This document shows, one piece after another, positions 7,526 to 16,250 of a stretch of DNA of 21,039 nucleotides. Each line of letters opens with the position of its first letter. Position 1 is the stretch's first letter. This DNA is from GCA-2732805 sp964516605 (GTDB lineage: Bacteria > Pseudomonadota > Gammaproteobacteria > Coxiellales > Coxiellaceae). The notes under the pieces were generated by a model, which saw nothing but the letters and a program-made list of their open reading frames with translations, was not told the origin of the DNA and made no database searches. The translations under genes and the position numbers were made by a program. The stretch is from assembly GCA_964516605.1 (NCBI GenBank), contig CAZFAA010000025.1, positions 1 through 21,039 on the forward strand. Direction: 5' to 3'.

Positions 7526-8146
7526 ATGAATTGGCTTGATAATATTAATAAATTAAATGCTTGTCTTAAGTCTATGGCCGTTACCGATAGACAGGGCCAT
7601 GCGCAATGTATTAAAGTAGCTTTCAAGTCGTTATTGGAACGAACCCTACAGTTAAGAGCGTCTGCAAATACCTTATATCTTATTGGTAATGGCGCCAGTT
7701 CTTCCATGGCGAGTCACGTGTCTGCAGACTTAGCTAAAAACGGCAAAATTCACACTCAGGTATTTACGGATTTATCGTTAATTACGGCAATTGCTAATGA
7801 TCTTTCATATGAGGATGTATTTTCTGAGCCATTAGGATTGTACATGCAGGCAGGTGATATGCTCGTTGCGATCAGTAGCTCTGGTAATTCCAAAAATATA
7901 CTAAAAGCAGCCAAAATGGCTCGAGAGAAAAATGGTTACATTATCACGCTATCAGCGATGAGTGAGGATAATTCCTTGAGGAAATTGGGTGATGTAAATT
8001 TTTATGTGCCAGCTGCTACATATGGGTTAGCAGAAACAAGTCATAATACCATCCTGCATTATTGGATTGATTTAATAACCGGCGATGCAATGATTGATCA
8101 AAATGAAAAAATTATTTTTAATACAGTTGATACAGTAGAAATATAG
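7526..8146 (+). CDS. SIS-domain sugar isomerase, GmhA (phosphoheptose isomerase)-like
   Basis: A 206-residue single-SIS protein, close to the size of GmhA, which converts sedoheptulose 7-phosphate to heptose 7-phosphate. The phosphate loop is GNGASSS (54-60), and ISSSGNSKNI (116-125) is the second SIS signature. From memory of the GmhA zinc site (His61, Glu65, Gln172, His180), the equivalents are H64, D68, E170 and H178, so two ligands are conservatively changed. It sits directly between the kinase-nucleotidyltransferase fusion and a glycosyltransferase-like gene, which fits supply of an activated heptose or another ketose-derived sugar. The class is firm; the exact substrate is inferred. Confidence 0.85.
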   Translation: MNWLDNINKLNACLKSMAVTDRQGHAQCIKVAFKSLLERTLQLRASANTLYLIGNGASSSMASHVSADLAKNGKIHTQVFTDLSLITAIANDLSYEDVFSEPLGLYMQAGDMLVAISSSGNSKNILKAAKMAREKNGYIITLSAMSEDNSLRKLGDVNFYVPAATYGLAETSHNTILHYWIDLITGDAMIDQNEKIIFNTVDTVEI

Positions 8147-9412
8147 ATGTCATTTTATTATAAATTTAAGCATACAGTGAAAAAAATCACGTGTTATGGA
8201 CTTTTTTTGGTTGGCTATGGAGGTCTTTTAATAGCGGATATATTTTTACGAAGAAAAGGAAAGTCGTTGTACTTTTATGTATTGTCTACTCACCGTATTG
8301 GAAATTTTAGTTTAGATGTTGATTTTTATTTAAGAAAGTGTCAGCTCGATTCGGATTTTTCAAGAAAAAATGTGATATTTATTTCCGGAAAAAATGTATG
8401 CAATACGGTACTACTTGATTTGGTGAAAAGGCATTGTAAGGTGATTGGTGGGGTGAGTGGGAGTATCTTGCATTTTATGCGTAACTGGATAAGAAAAACC
8501 AGATTTTATATTTCACTGGTACCAGAAAACAATGAGTATATTTTGTACCAGACGACACGGAGTACACTGCATTTTGAGAAAAAAGAAAATGATATGGGTG
8601 CACGTCTTTTGAAAAAGCATTTTGGAATAGAAGTTGGGGAAACAAAATATATTTGCCTTTTTGCACGGGATCAAGTTTATCTCAATACGATGACGCCAGG
8701 TAAAAATTGGAGTCATCATCTTTCACGTAATTTTGATGTTGATACGTTTATACCAACAATAGAGTATTTGATTAATCAAGGATTTGTAGTAATTCGGATG
8801 GGTAGCCATGTTGCGAAACGCGTTACTTTTTCGCACCCGAAATTTTTTGATTATCCTTACTTAAGCATCAGATCTGAATTTTTAGATTTATTTTTAGTGA
8901 TGCAGTGTTATTTTTTGATAGGGTCAGCAAGTGGGTTATGTGATCTGACTGGGGTTTTTGGTGTGCCCTATTTAGCAATTAACTACACCCCTTTTCTTGT
9001 GGCTCCCTGGAAAGGAAAGTCACTGTATATTCCTAAAAAAATAACAAATTCACAAGGTGAGTTGCTGAGATTTTATGATCTGTTTGCTCAGTCGGAACGT
9101 TATATTAGAGACGTTGATTTTTATAATGTTGGCACGCTTGAAGATGTTTATCAGTTCAATTTTATAGATAACACAGCTATAGAAATTATTGAGGCTACAA
9201 AAGATATGATTTTTTACGTACAAAATGAGTGCCAGCTTGATAAACCAGATCAAGAATTAATGACTGTTTATTATAGAGCATGGGCTAAAAATACGAAATT
9301 TTCTGAAATTAAAACACCTTTGGCTCCCTCATGGCTGAAAAATAATCTGAATTTTTATACGGAGCAAGTCATGCTGCACGCTCACGATACTTCAATTTGT
9401 AACGCATCTTAA
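8147..9412 (+). CDS. Putative glycosyltransferase (TIGR04372-like)
   Basis: A 421-residue protein whose ATG directly follows the TAG of the previous gene. Residues about 14-34 are hydrophobic with flanking Lys/Arg, suggesting a membrane anchor with the rest in the cytoplasm. Sequence such as HRIGNFSLDVDFYLR (49-63), YICLFARDQVYL and GFVVIRMGSHV recalls the TIGR04372 putative glycosyltransferases, a GT-B-like group. Assignment is by remembered resemblance, so moderate. It is the only glycosyltransferase candidate in the window and would transfer one of the sugars made here. No strong ribosome binding site is visible, and coupling to the isomerase gene is likely. Confidence 0.65.
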   Translation: MSFYYKFKHTVKKITCYGLFLVGYGGLLIADIFLRRKGKSLYFYVLSTHRIGNFSLDVDFYLRKCQLDSDFSRKNVIFISGKNVCNTVLLDLVKRHCKVIGGVSGSILHFMRNWIRKTRFYISLVPENNEYILYQTTRSTLHFEKKENDMGARLLKKHFGIEVGETKYICLFARDQVYLNTMTPGKNWSHHLSRNFDVDTFIPTIEYLINQGFVVIRMGSHVAKRVTFSHPKFFDYPYLSIRSEFLDLFLVMQCYFLIGSASGLCDLTGVFGVPYLAINYTPFLVAPWKGKSLYIPKKITNSQGELLRFYDLFAQSERYIRDVDFYNVGTLEDVYQFNFIDNTAIEIIEATKDMIFYVQNECQLDKPDQELMTVYYRAWAKNTKFSEIKTPLAPSWLKNNLNFYTEQVMLHAHDTSICNAS

Positions 9413-9418
9413 AATCTC

Positions 9419-10816
9419 ATGGAATCTAAGCAACATTCTAAAATAATTTGTATACAAGGCCTTGGATTCGTTGGAGCTGCTATGGCTGTTGCTGTAGCAG
9501 CAAGCCAAGATCCTAAAGGTCAGTTTCAATACCACGTTTATGGAATTGATTTACCTAATCAACAAGGGCTTGAACGAATTAATGCATTGCAACAGGGGCA
9601 GTTTCCCTTTACAACAAATGATACCTTTTTATTAGAAACTTTAGAGAGGGTGATACAACAAGGTAATTTTGAAGTGTCAACGGATACAACACACTATGCA
9701 AAAGCATCTGTTATTATTGTGAATGTACCACTAGATATACAAAAAGAAGTTGAACCGATACAAGCTGATTTTGTGCCATTTAAAAAAGCCATTCAAACGT
9801 TAGGTCAACATGTATCAGCAGGATGCCTAATAATAGTTGAAACGACAGTACCACCTGGAACCTGTATGCATATTGCTAAACCCTTATTAGACGCGGAACT
9901 TAAGAAACGCAATATTGACCCTGAGTCGGTTATGTTAGCTTATTCTTATGAACGTGTTATGCCAGGGAAAGATTATTTAAAATCTATTACAGATTATTGG
10001 CGTGTTTATGCAGGAATCAACACAGAATCAGCATATGCAGCTCAACAATTTTTAGAAACCATTATTAATACAAAGCAATATCCACTCACTGAGTTAGAGA
10101 GTACCACCGCGTGTGAAATGGGTAAGGTGCTTGAAAATAGTTATCGCGCAACTACTATTGCTTTTATGGAAGAATGGGGTCGTTATGCTGAAACGATAGG
10201 TGTGGATTTATTTGAAGTTGTGGAAGCTATTCGTTTAAGACCAACACATGTCAATATGCGCACGCCAGGTTTTGGTGTTGGGGGATATTGTCTTACTAAA
10301 GATCCTCTATTTTCAGAAATTTCAGCACGGGATATTTTTTCAAAAAAAGACCTTCAGTTTGAATTTTGCAAACGTGCAGTAGCATTGAATGACGCCATGC
10401 CGACGGTTTCGTTAAATTACTTGACGCATTATTTAAATGGGCTGAGCGGCAAGAAAATACTGCTTATGGGAGTGAGTTATAGAAGTGATATTGGAGATAC
10501 TCGTTGCAGTCCCGCACTTGCTTTTATGCAGGCCGCAAAGGCATTAGGAGCAACTTGTATTTGCCATGATCCGCTTATTCGAATGAACGATGATATCTCT
10601 ATTGAGTTGGCACAGGAAATTCCCGCACTTACCGATATTGATGCTGTTGTTTTTGGTACAGCGCATGATGATTATCAATTGATTGATTTTGAGCACTGGT
10701 TTTCTCAGCATAAACCATTTGTATTGGATGCTAATAATGTTCTCAGTAACGGGCAAAGGCATCAGTTGAAAGAGCTTGAGATATCTTTATTTAGTATAGG
10801 AAGAGGTCTTCAGTAA
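9419..10816 (+). CDS. Nucleotide sugar dehydrogenase (UDP-glucose/GDP-mannose dehydrogenase family)
   Basis: A 465-residue enzyme that oxidises C6 of a nucleotide sugar to a uronic acid with two NAD. The NAD motif is QGLGFVGAAMA (13-23). The central domain has GKVLENSYRATTIAF (235-249) with Lys236 and Asn240, and GFGVGGYCLTKDP (284-296) carries the catalytic Cys291. The C-terminal UDP-binding domain begins GVSYRSDIGDTRCSPAL, where the common form has Tyr-Lys and Arg-Glu-Ser-Pro, so it belongs to a divergent subgroup. Its stop overlaps the start of the SDR gene (TAATG). A UDP-glucuronate or UDP-N-acetyl-uronate product is likely; which one is not readable. Confidence 0.92.
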   Translation: MESKQHSKIICIQGLGFVGAAMAVAVAASQDPKGQFQYHVYGIDLPNQQGLERINALQQGQFPFTTNDTFLLETLERVIQQGNFEVSTDTTHYAKASVIIVNVPLDIQKEVEPIQADFVPFKKAIQTLGQHVSAGCLIIVETTVPPGTCMHIAKPLLDAELKKRNIDPESVMLAYSYERVMPGKDYLKSITDYWRVYAGINTESAYAAQQFLETIINTKQYPLTELESTTACEMGKVLENSYRATTIAFMEEWGRYAETIGVDLFEVVEAIRLRPTHVNMRTPGFGVGGYCLTKDPLFSEISARDIFSKKDLQFEFCKRAVALNDAMPTVSLNYLTHYLNGLSGKKILLMGVSYRSDIGDTRCSPALAFMQAAKALGATCICHDPLIRMNDDISIELAQEIPALTDIDAVVFGTAHDDYQLIDFEHWFSQHKPFVLDANNVLSNGQRHQLKELEISLFSIGRGLQ

Positions 10817-11808
10817 TGAGTAAGGTATTAGTAACCGGTGGCGTAGGGTTTATTGGCTTGAACCTTGTGCAAGCGCTTTTAGAACAAGGCCACCAAATTG
10901 ATATTATCGATGATTTGTCACGAGGTGTGTTGGATAAAGAAGCTCAAGATACACTTTCTCATCCAGCAATAGGTATATTAAAATTGGATTTAGTATGTGA
11001 TGCATTAGACCAGCTTAATACAGACTATGATTTTATTTTTCATTTAGCAGCCATTATTGGAGTGAAACACGTTTTAAAAGCGCCATTTAGAGTATTGAAT
11101 CATAACATCGCTATGTTATCTAACATATTAAAGCTTGCGCAACGACAAAAAAAATTAAAGCGATTTTTGTTTGCATCAACGAGTGAAGTGAATGCAGGTG
11201 CGTTATCTGAAAATAGGTTGCCATTACCAACGCCAGAATTAACATCATTTACTATTCCTGATATTTTGCAGCCGAGAACGTCTTATTTGCTTTCTAAAAT
11301 TTATGGTGAGGCCATGTGCGTTCATTCGGGTATACCTTATACAGTATTCAGACCACATAATATTTATGGGCCACGCATGGGTATGTCACATGTTATACCT
11401 GAATTATTTTTTAAGGTATTTCAGTTGCAAGACGGTGAGACCCTACCGGTTTATTCCATACAACATCAACGTACATTTTGTTATGTCACCGACTTCATAA
11501 AAATGTTGCTGAATGTGATGCTAGCACAACAGGGCGAAAATCAGATTGTTAATTTAGGTGTTGAGCGTCCTGAAATAAGTATTTATGATTTAGCTAAAGA
11601 AATATTGGTGATCAGTGGTAAGTCAGAAGTGGTCATCACAGATGCGGGAGAGAGTGCAGGATCACCTGTACGCCGCTGTCCGGATATGAATAAAATAGCT
11701 GAATTTACAGAATGTGCTCCAGAAGTTAATTTACATCAAGGGCTCAACCTTACATATCAGTGGTATATGCAAAATGTTTTTTCAAATCAGGAACTGTGCG
11801 CTCAATAA
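10816..11808 (+). CDS. NAD-dependent SDR, UDP-glucuronate decarboxylase/epimerase-like
   Basis: A 330-residue extended short-chain dehydrogenase/reductase. The NAD loop is TGGVGFIG (7-14), the active-site pair is Tyr157-x3-Lys161 (SYLLSK), and a catalytic strand reads ASTSEV (120-125). 4,6-dehydratases carry Asp-Glu at that spot, whereas UDP-glucuronate decarboxylases of the ArnA/UXS type carry Ser-Glu as here. A later SPVRRCPD (283-290) matches the R-R-x-P-D motif of those decarboxylases. Coming straight after a nucleotide sugar dehydrogenase, conversion of UDP-glucuronate to a UDP-pentose is a good inference; a UDP-uronate 4-epimerase is the alternative. It does not look like LegB. AGGAAGAGG lies nine bases before the start. 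Confidence 0.85.
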   Translation: MSKVLVTGGVGFIGLNLVQALLEQGHQIDIIDDLSRGVLDKEAQDTLSHPAIGILKLDLVCDALDQLNTDYDFIFHLAAIIGVKHVLKAPFRVLNHNIAMLSNILKLAQRQKKLKRFLFASTSEVNAGALSENRLPLPTPELTSFTIPDILQPRTSYLLSKIYGEAMCVHSGIPYTVFRPHNIYGPRMGMSHVIPELFFKVFQLQDGETLPVYSIQHQRTFCYVTDFIKMLLNVMLAQQGENQIVNLGVERPEISIYDLAKEILVISGKSEVVITDAGESAGSPVRRCPDMNKIAEFTECAPEVNLHQGLNLTYQWYMQNVFSNQELCAQ

Positions 11809-11825
11809 TAGGGAGTTAAAGAAAA

Positions 11826-12818
11826 ATGTCTGTAATGATTTTTAAAAGAGCAGTAAGTGTTTGTGAAACAATTCAAGAATCCGGTTTTTGGAATACCCTC
11901 ATTAGGGTGAATAAAAAACGTAAATTTATTCCTGTGCATACGTTAAAAAAAATAATTATAATCATTAAAAAAATTGCGCATCCTGTAGAGTATCTACAGA
12001 GAAAATATTTAGCCTATACAATCTGTTCTTACTCTCAATATAAAAGATACATTCCAAGAGATATTGCCTATAAAAAATTGAATGCAGAGGATATTCCTGA
12101 ATCGCAGGCGATTGTAAGCGCATGCCAAAATTATATAAAGCGCATTCAAGAAAAAATTGAAAATATCCCTCAAAAAAGGACGCTCATTTTTCCATTAGTA
12201 GACCGTGATTTGATTCAGGATGGGAATACACCAGAAAATGCGTGTCGGGTGTGTGATATTCCAGGACTGGAAGAGTTTATGGTGAATCCTAGAATGCTTG
12301 AGATGGTAACATGTTATTTAGGCGAAGCTCCTATTATTGCTTCAGCAAATTTGTACATGAGTCTTCCTAATGACACATTAATTGGTAGCCAGCGGTTTCA
12401 TTTTGATGGTGAGAGTTTTCGTCAGATTCAATTTATTTTTGCTATTACAGATGTCGATGAGGAAACAGGTCCATTTACATTGATACCCGGTGATAAAGCA
12501 GATTTGATTAATCGTATTATTGATCCAGCACAAAGTAGAATATCAGATGAGGAAGTTTATCAGATTGTTGATAAAGCTGATGCGATTAAACTGATTGGTC
12601 CAGCGGGTAGTGTATGGGCTGTTGATTCCAGTAGATGCTTACATTACGGTAGTCGAGGCAATAAAAAAGTAAGATGTCATTTACAAATGCAATATATGAG
12701 CCGTTTTGCACCGGTTCAATCATCGTGTGAGTTATTGGGGGTTGTTATGAATAAAAAGCTTACGCTATCTACACTACAAAAAATGGCATTAAGTATCACT
12801 AAGATATACGAAAATTAA
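11826..12818 (+). CDS. Phytanoyl-CoA dioxygenase (PhyH) family protein
   Basis: A 330-residue Fe(II)/2-oxoglutarate-dependent oxygenase. The iron site is H192-x-D194 (RFHFDGE) and His273 (RCLHYGSR), with Arg283 ten residues later as the likely 2-oxoglutarate anchor. GPFTLIPGD (215-223) is the usual turn after the core strands. The first 115 residues are basic and contain an Ile-rich patch (KKIIIIIKK, 41-49) outside the catalytic core, perhaps a membrane-surface contact. PhyH relatives hydroxylate lipids, antibiotics and small metabolites. In this cluster a sugar nucleotide, or a sugar on a carrier lipid, would be the substrate; this is inference. A GGGAG lies about ten bases before the start. 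Confidence 0.83.
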   Translation: MSVMIFKRAVSVCETIQESGFWNTLIRVNKKRKFIPVHTLKKIIIIIKKIAHPVEYLQRKYLAYTICSYSQYKRYIPRDIAYKKLNAEDIPESQAIVSACQNYIKRIQEKIENIPQKRTLIFPLVDRDLIQDGNTPENACRVCDIPGLEEFMVNPRMLEMVTCYLGEAPIIASANLYMSLPNDTLIGSQRFHFDGESFRQIQFIFAITDVDEETGPFTLIPGDKADLINRIIDPAQSRISDEEVYQIVDKADAIKLIGPAGSVWAVDSSRCLHYGSRGNKKVRCHLQMQYMSRFAPVQSSCELLGVVMNKKLTLSTLQKMALSITKIYEN

Positions 12819-12823
12819 TTTTT

Positions 12824-13996
12824 ATGTTAATTGAAACTAATACTACTATAGGTGAATTTATAGAATTTGTGCGTGATGTTTATGCGTGCAATACTTTTAT
12901 TGCATTGCATGAACCGTTATTTATTGGAAATGAAAAAAAATACGTTAACGAAGCTATCGATAGTACGTTTGTTTCAAGTGTTGGAAAGTTTGTAGATCGC
13001 TTTGAAATAGAGTTTGCTCACTCTGTAGGTTCATGCTATGCCATAGCTGCTTCAAATGGCACTTCAGCGCTGCATATAGCATTATTGCTGAGTGGTGTAC
13101 GGCCAGGCGAGGAAGTGATTACACAGCCGCTCACATTTGTGGCAACCTGTAATGCTATTTCACATGCTTTTGCAACACCCGTATTTGTTGATGTTGACCG
13201 CAGTACGCTGGGATTATGCCCAAAAAGTTTAGAATTATTTTTAGATCAGTACGCAACCGTTGAACAGGGTGTGTGTATTAATAAAATAACTGGAAAAATA
13301 ATTAGAGCGTGTATACCTATGCATACGTTTGGATTTCCGGCTAAAATCGATAAAATTATTGAAATTTGTAAACGATACTCAATAAAAGTAGTTGAAGATG
13401 CTGCAGAAGCGCTAGGTTCACTCTATCAAAATAAACATGTTGGAACTTTTTCTGAGTGTGGTGTATTTAGTTTTAATGGCAATAAAATTATGACGACAGG
13501 TGGTGGTGGAATGATTGTGACTGATGATGTCGAGCTTGCAAAAAAAGCAAAACATCTCACAACAACAGCTAAAGTACCTCATGCTTGGCAATATTATCAC
13601 GATGAAGTAGGGTATAACTATAGGATGCCGAATCTTAATGCAGCATTAGGTTGCGCCCAACTTGAGAATTTACCTAGATTTTTAGCTGCCAAAAGAGCTT
13701 TGTCAGAACAGTATAGAGCTTATTTTTCTCGAACGAATATAAAATATTTAACAGGAGGATCAGAGTCAAATCCGAACTATTGGTTAAATGCAATTTTATT
13801 AGAGAGCAAAGAATATAGGGATGCGTTTCTAATGATAACCAATAGACATAATGTGATGACCCGACCTGCCTGGGAACTGATGACGAATTTACCGATGTAT
13901 CGAGATTGTTTTAAAATGGATATTTCGAATGCGCAGCATATTGCAGATCGATTGGTTAATATTCCCAGCACACCCGTGATGCGTGCATGCATATGA
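12824..13996 (+). CDS. legC: LegC-family PLP aminotransferase (legionaminic acid pathway)
   Basis: A 390-residue DegT/DnrJ/EryC1/StrS aminotransferase. The N-terminal block from 28 to 61, with LHEPLFIGNEKKYV and IDSTFVSSVGKFVDRFE, is characteristic of the LegC group. VEDAAEALGS (190-199) contains Asp192 for the PLP ring, and FNGNKIMTTGGGG (217-229) contains the Schiff-base Lys221. LegC aminates the 4-keto-6-deoxy intermediate made by LegB (GDP-linked in Campylobacter) using glutamate. The gene opens a run of nonulosonic-acid genes and overlaps the next start by ATGA. No good ribosome binding site precedes the ATG. Confidence 0.93.
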   Translation: MLIETNTTIGEFIEFVRDVYACNTFIALHEPLFIGNEKKYVNEAIDSTFVSSVGKFVDRFEIEFAHSVGSCYAIAASNGTSALHIALLLSGVRPGEEVITQPLTFVATCNAISHAFATPVFVDVDRSTLGLCPKSLELFLDQYATVEQGVCINKITGKIIRACIPMHTFGFPAKIDKIIEICKRYSIKVVEDAAEALGSLYQNKHVGTFSECGVFSFNGNKIMTTGGGGMIVTDDVELAKKAKHLTTTAKVPHAWQYYHDEVGYNYRMPNLNAALGCAQLENLPRFLAAKRALSEQYRAYFSRTNIKYLTGGSESNPNYWLNAILLESKEYRDAFLMITNRHNVMTRPAWELMTNLPMYRDCFKMDISNAQHIADRLVNIPSTPVMRACI

Positions 13997-15174
13997 AACG
14001 TAAAATTTGTGTTATAACGACGGCGCGATCTGATTATGGTTTACTGAAATCAATATTGCATGAAATACACAATGATGCTGATTTAGAACTCCAGTTAGTC
14101 GTGACGGGTATGCATTTATCTTATGAATATGGGTACTCTGTTGATCGAATTGTACAAGATGGGTTTCCTATTGCACAGCGGGTTGAAATATTACTATCCA
14201 GTAATAGTAGACAAGGTATGGTTAAGTCAACTGGTTTAGCTATGATTTCGTTTGCAGATTCCTTGACGCAATTGGCTCCTGATATAGTTGTAGTACTCGG
14301 TGATCGGTTTGAGAATTTTGCTGCTGCCAGTGCCGCCAATCTCATGAACATTCCTGTTGCACATATTCACGGCGGTGAGCTCACCTTCGGCGCTACTGAT
14401 GACAGCATGCGCCATGCCATCACTAAATTATCACACATTCATTTTCCAGTTTGTGAGGTGTATAAAAATCGTATTTTACAAATGGGCGAGCCGGCATCAC
14501 ATGTTTTTAATTTCGGTGCTCCTGGACTCGACTATTTAGATCATTTTAGTTTTTTAAGCAAAGAACAATTAAATTCTGAGTTAGGTTTTCAGTTTGGCAA
14601 ACCTACTTTTTTGATTACATTTCATTCTATCACTCGTGATGTAGAAAATAGTTTGGAGCACATTCAAATAGTGATAGCGGCATTAGATTCCTTTCAGGAA
14701 GCAACGCTGATTTTTACAGAAGCGAATGCAGATGCAGGTGGGCAAGTTATTAATAACTGCATACGTGACTATGTGAAACACAATTCACAGCGTATGTTCC
14801 TTTTTAAGGAGTTGGGACTTCCAAATTACATTAGTATTGCAGGGCACGCCGATGTGGTGATTGGAAATTCATCGAGCGGTGTCATTGAAATTCCGTGTAT
14901 TGGTAAGCCCAGTATTAATATTGGATCACGTCAAGATGGTCGTATTCATCCAGATTCTGTGATCGATGTTGAATTGAATAGTGCTTCTATAGTCGATGCT
15001 ATAACACAAGCACTTACTGCTGAGTTTCGCTCTTATGCGAAAGCAGTGGCTATTCCTTTTAAGCAAAAAAATACTTCAAAACGTCTTGTCAATTTATTAA
15101 AGACTTTAAATTTGGATTCTATCTTGTATAAAAAATTTAGTGATTATTCCTTTAAAATTGAAGAAGTGGTGTGA
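13993..15174 (+). CDS. neuC: Hydrolysing sugar-nucleotide 2-epimerase, NeuC/LegG
   Basis: A 393-residue enzyme (LegG in the legionaminic nomenclature) that releases a 2-epimerised free sugar from the nucleotide. Motifs in order: TTARSDYGLL near the N-terminus, VLGDRFE, HIHGGE followed by GATDDSMRHAITK, and IGNSSSGVIE in the C-terminal domain, all as in NeuC. Beside LegC it should act on the 2,4-diacetamido-trideoxy-glucose intermediate to give the manno sugar used by the next enzyme. The ATG at 13993 gives the usual four-base overlap (ATGA) and the usual N-terminus MKRKICVITT; an in-frame ATG at 13987 would add two residues. Confidence 0.94.
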   Translation: MKRKICVITTARSDYGLLKSILHEIHNDADLELQLVVTGMHLSYEYGYSVDRIVQDGFPIAQRVEILLSSNSRQGMVKSTGLAMISFADSLTQLAPDIVVVLGDRFENFAAASAANLMNIPVAHIHGGELTFGATDDSMRHAITKLSHIHFPVCEVYKNRILQMGEPASHVFNFGAPGLDYLDHFSFLSKEQLNSELGFQFGKPTFLITFHSITRDVENSLEHIQIVIAALDSFQEATLIFTEANADAGGQVINNCIRDYVKHNSQRMFLFKELGLPNYISIAGHADVVIGNSSSGVIEIPCIGKPSINIGSRQDGRIHPDSVIDVELNSASIVDAITQALTAEFRSYAKAVAIPFKQKNTSKRLVNLLKTLNLDSILYKKFSDYSFKIEEVV

Positions 15175-16250
15175 TGAAACAGTCTGTCTATATTATTGCT
15201 GAAGCCGGTGTGAATCATAATGGTGATATGAGTACAGCGTATAAAATGATTGATGCAGCAGTTAATTCAGGGGCTGATGCTATTAAATTTCAAACATTTC
15301 AGCCGGAACTTTTAGTGACAACGTATGCAGAAAAAGCACCGTATCAGATGGCATCGTCTCAAGATCAACAAACACAGTTTGAATTATTGTCTACATTAGC
15401 GTTAAAGCCACACCAGTTTAAAACCTTATATGATTATTGCAGCAATAAAGGTATTGAATTTTTATCTACTCCATTTGATATGAGCAGTGCATTATTTTTG
15501 GTAGAAGAGTTGAAGTTATCTAAAATCAAAATTGGTTCAGGGGAGTTAACGAATGCACCACTTCTTTATTTTATAGCGTGTCATGGTGTTGATATTATAT
15601 TATCAACCGGTATGGCAACACTGGGTGAAATAGAGCAAGCATTGGGTGTCATAGCATACGCTTATTTGGGAGGAAGGTCTCCCGGTGAAGAGGCATTTCG
15701 GGAGGCTTATTTTTCAACCGAGGGTCGTGACCTGTTATGCAGTAAAGTAACCCTATTGCATTGTACTTCGAATTACCCTGCTCACGCAGTCGAGCTTAAT
15801 CTTCATGCATTAAAAACATTAAAGTTAGCTTTCCCGGTTACTGTTGGCTATTCAGATCACAGTTTAGGAGTGGGGGTTTCGTTAGGAGCAGTCGCATTAG
15901 GGGCGCATGTCATCGAAAAACATTTTACTTTAGATAAAGCACTTTCAGGGCCTGATCATGCTGCCTCTTTATCAGTAGATGAATTAGTGTTACTAGTCAC
16001 TGAAATCAGAAGATTGGAACAGGCCTTAGGTTTTACTTATAAAATCCCATCTAAAAATGAAATGGATACGGCGCGTGTCGCACGCAAAAGCTTAATGGCA
16101 CAGGAGCTTATCAATAAAGGGGATGTGTTTTCTTGCGATAATTTAGTTGCAAAACGCCCGGGGACAGGGATTTCGCCTATGCGCTATTGGGATTATATTG
16201 GAAAATCCGCACAAAAAATGTATAAACCTGAGGTTATGTTAGATGAATAA
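15174..16250 (+). CDS. neuB: N-acetylneuraminate/legionaminate synthase, NeuB/LegI
   Basis: A 358-residue synthase (LegI) condensing the 6-carbon manno sugar with phosphoenolpyruvate to make a nine-carbon nonulosonic acid. The N-terminal TIM barrel begins YIIAEAGVNHNGD (6-18), includes DAIKFQTF and KIGSGEL, and has VTVGYSDHSLG and HVIEKHFTLD motifs as in NeuB. A C-terminal antifreeze-like (SAF) domain is visible from about residue 300, with KSLMA and the KRPGTGISP loop. Legionaminic rather than sialic or pseudaminic product is inferred from the adjacent LegC and PtmE-like genes. The ATG overlaps the previous TGA by one base; an in-frame GTG three bases upstream is possible. The stop overlaps the next gene by eight bases. 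Confidence 0.95.
   Translation: MKQSVYIIAEAGVNHNGDMSTAYKMIDAAVNSGADAIKFQTFQPELLVTTYAEKAPYQMASSQDQQTQFELLSTLALKPHQFKTLYDYCSNKGIEFLSTPFDMSSALFLVEELKLSKIKIGSGELTNAPLLYFIACHGVDIILSTGMATLGEIEQALGVIAYAYLGGRSPGEEAFREAYFSTEGRDLLCSKVTLLHCTSNYPAHAVELNLHALKTLKLAFPVTVGYSDHSLGVGVSLGAVALGAHVIEKHFTLDKALSGPDHAASLSVDELVLLVTEIRRLEQALGFTYKIPSKNEMDTARVARKSLMAQELINKGDVFSCDNLVAKRPGTGISPMRYWDYIGKSAQKMYKPEVMLDE

Noticed and set aside
11303..11500. Second forward frame inside the SDR gene
   Set aside because: It lies wholly within a gene with intact SDR motifs and has no ribosome binding site or recognisable domain.
10816..11808. The SDR as the missing LegB 4,6-dehydratase
   Set aside because: The catalytic strand has Thr-Ser-Glu where dehydratases have Thr-Asp-Glu, and the R-R-x-P-D motif points to the decarboxylase type.
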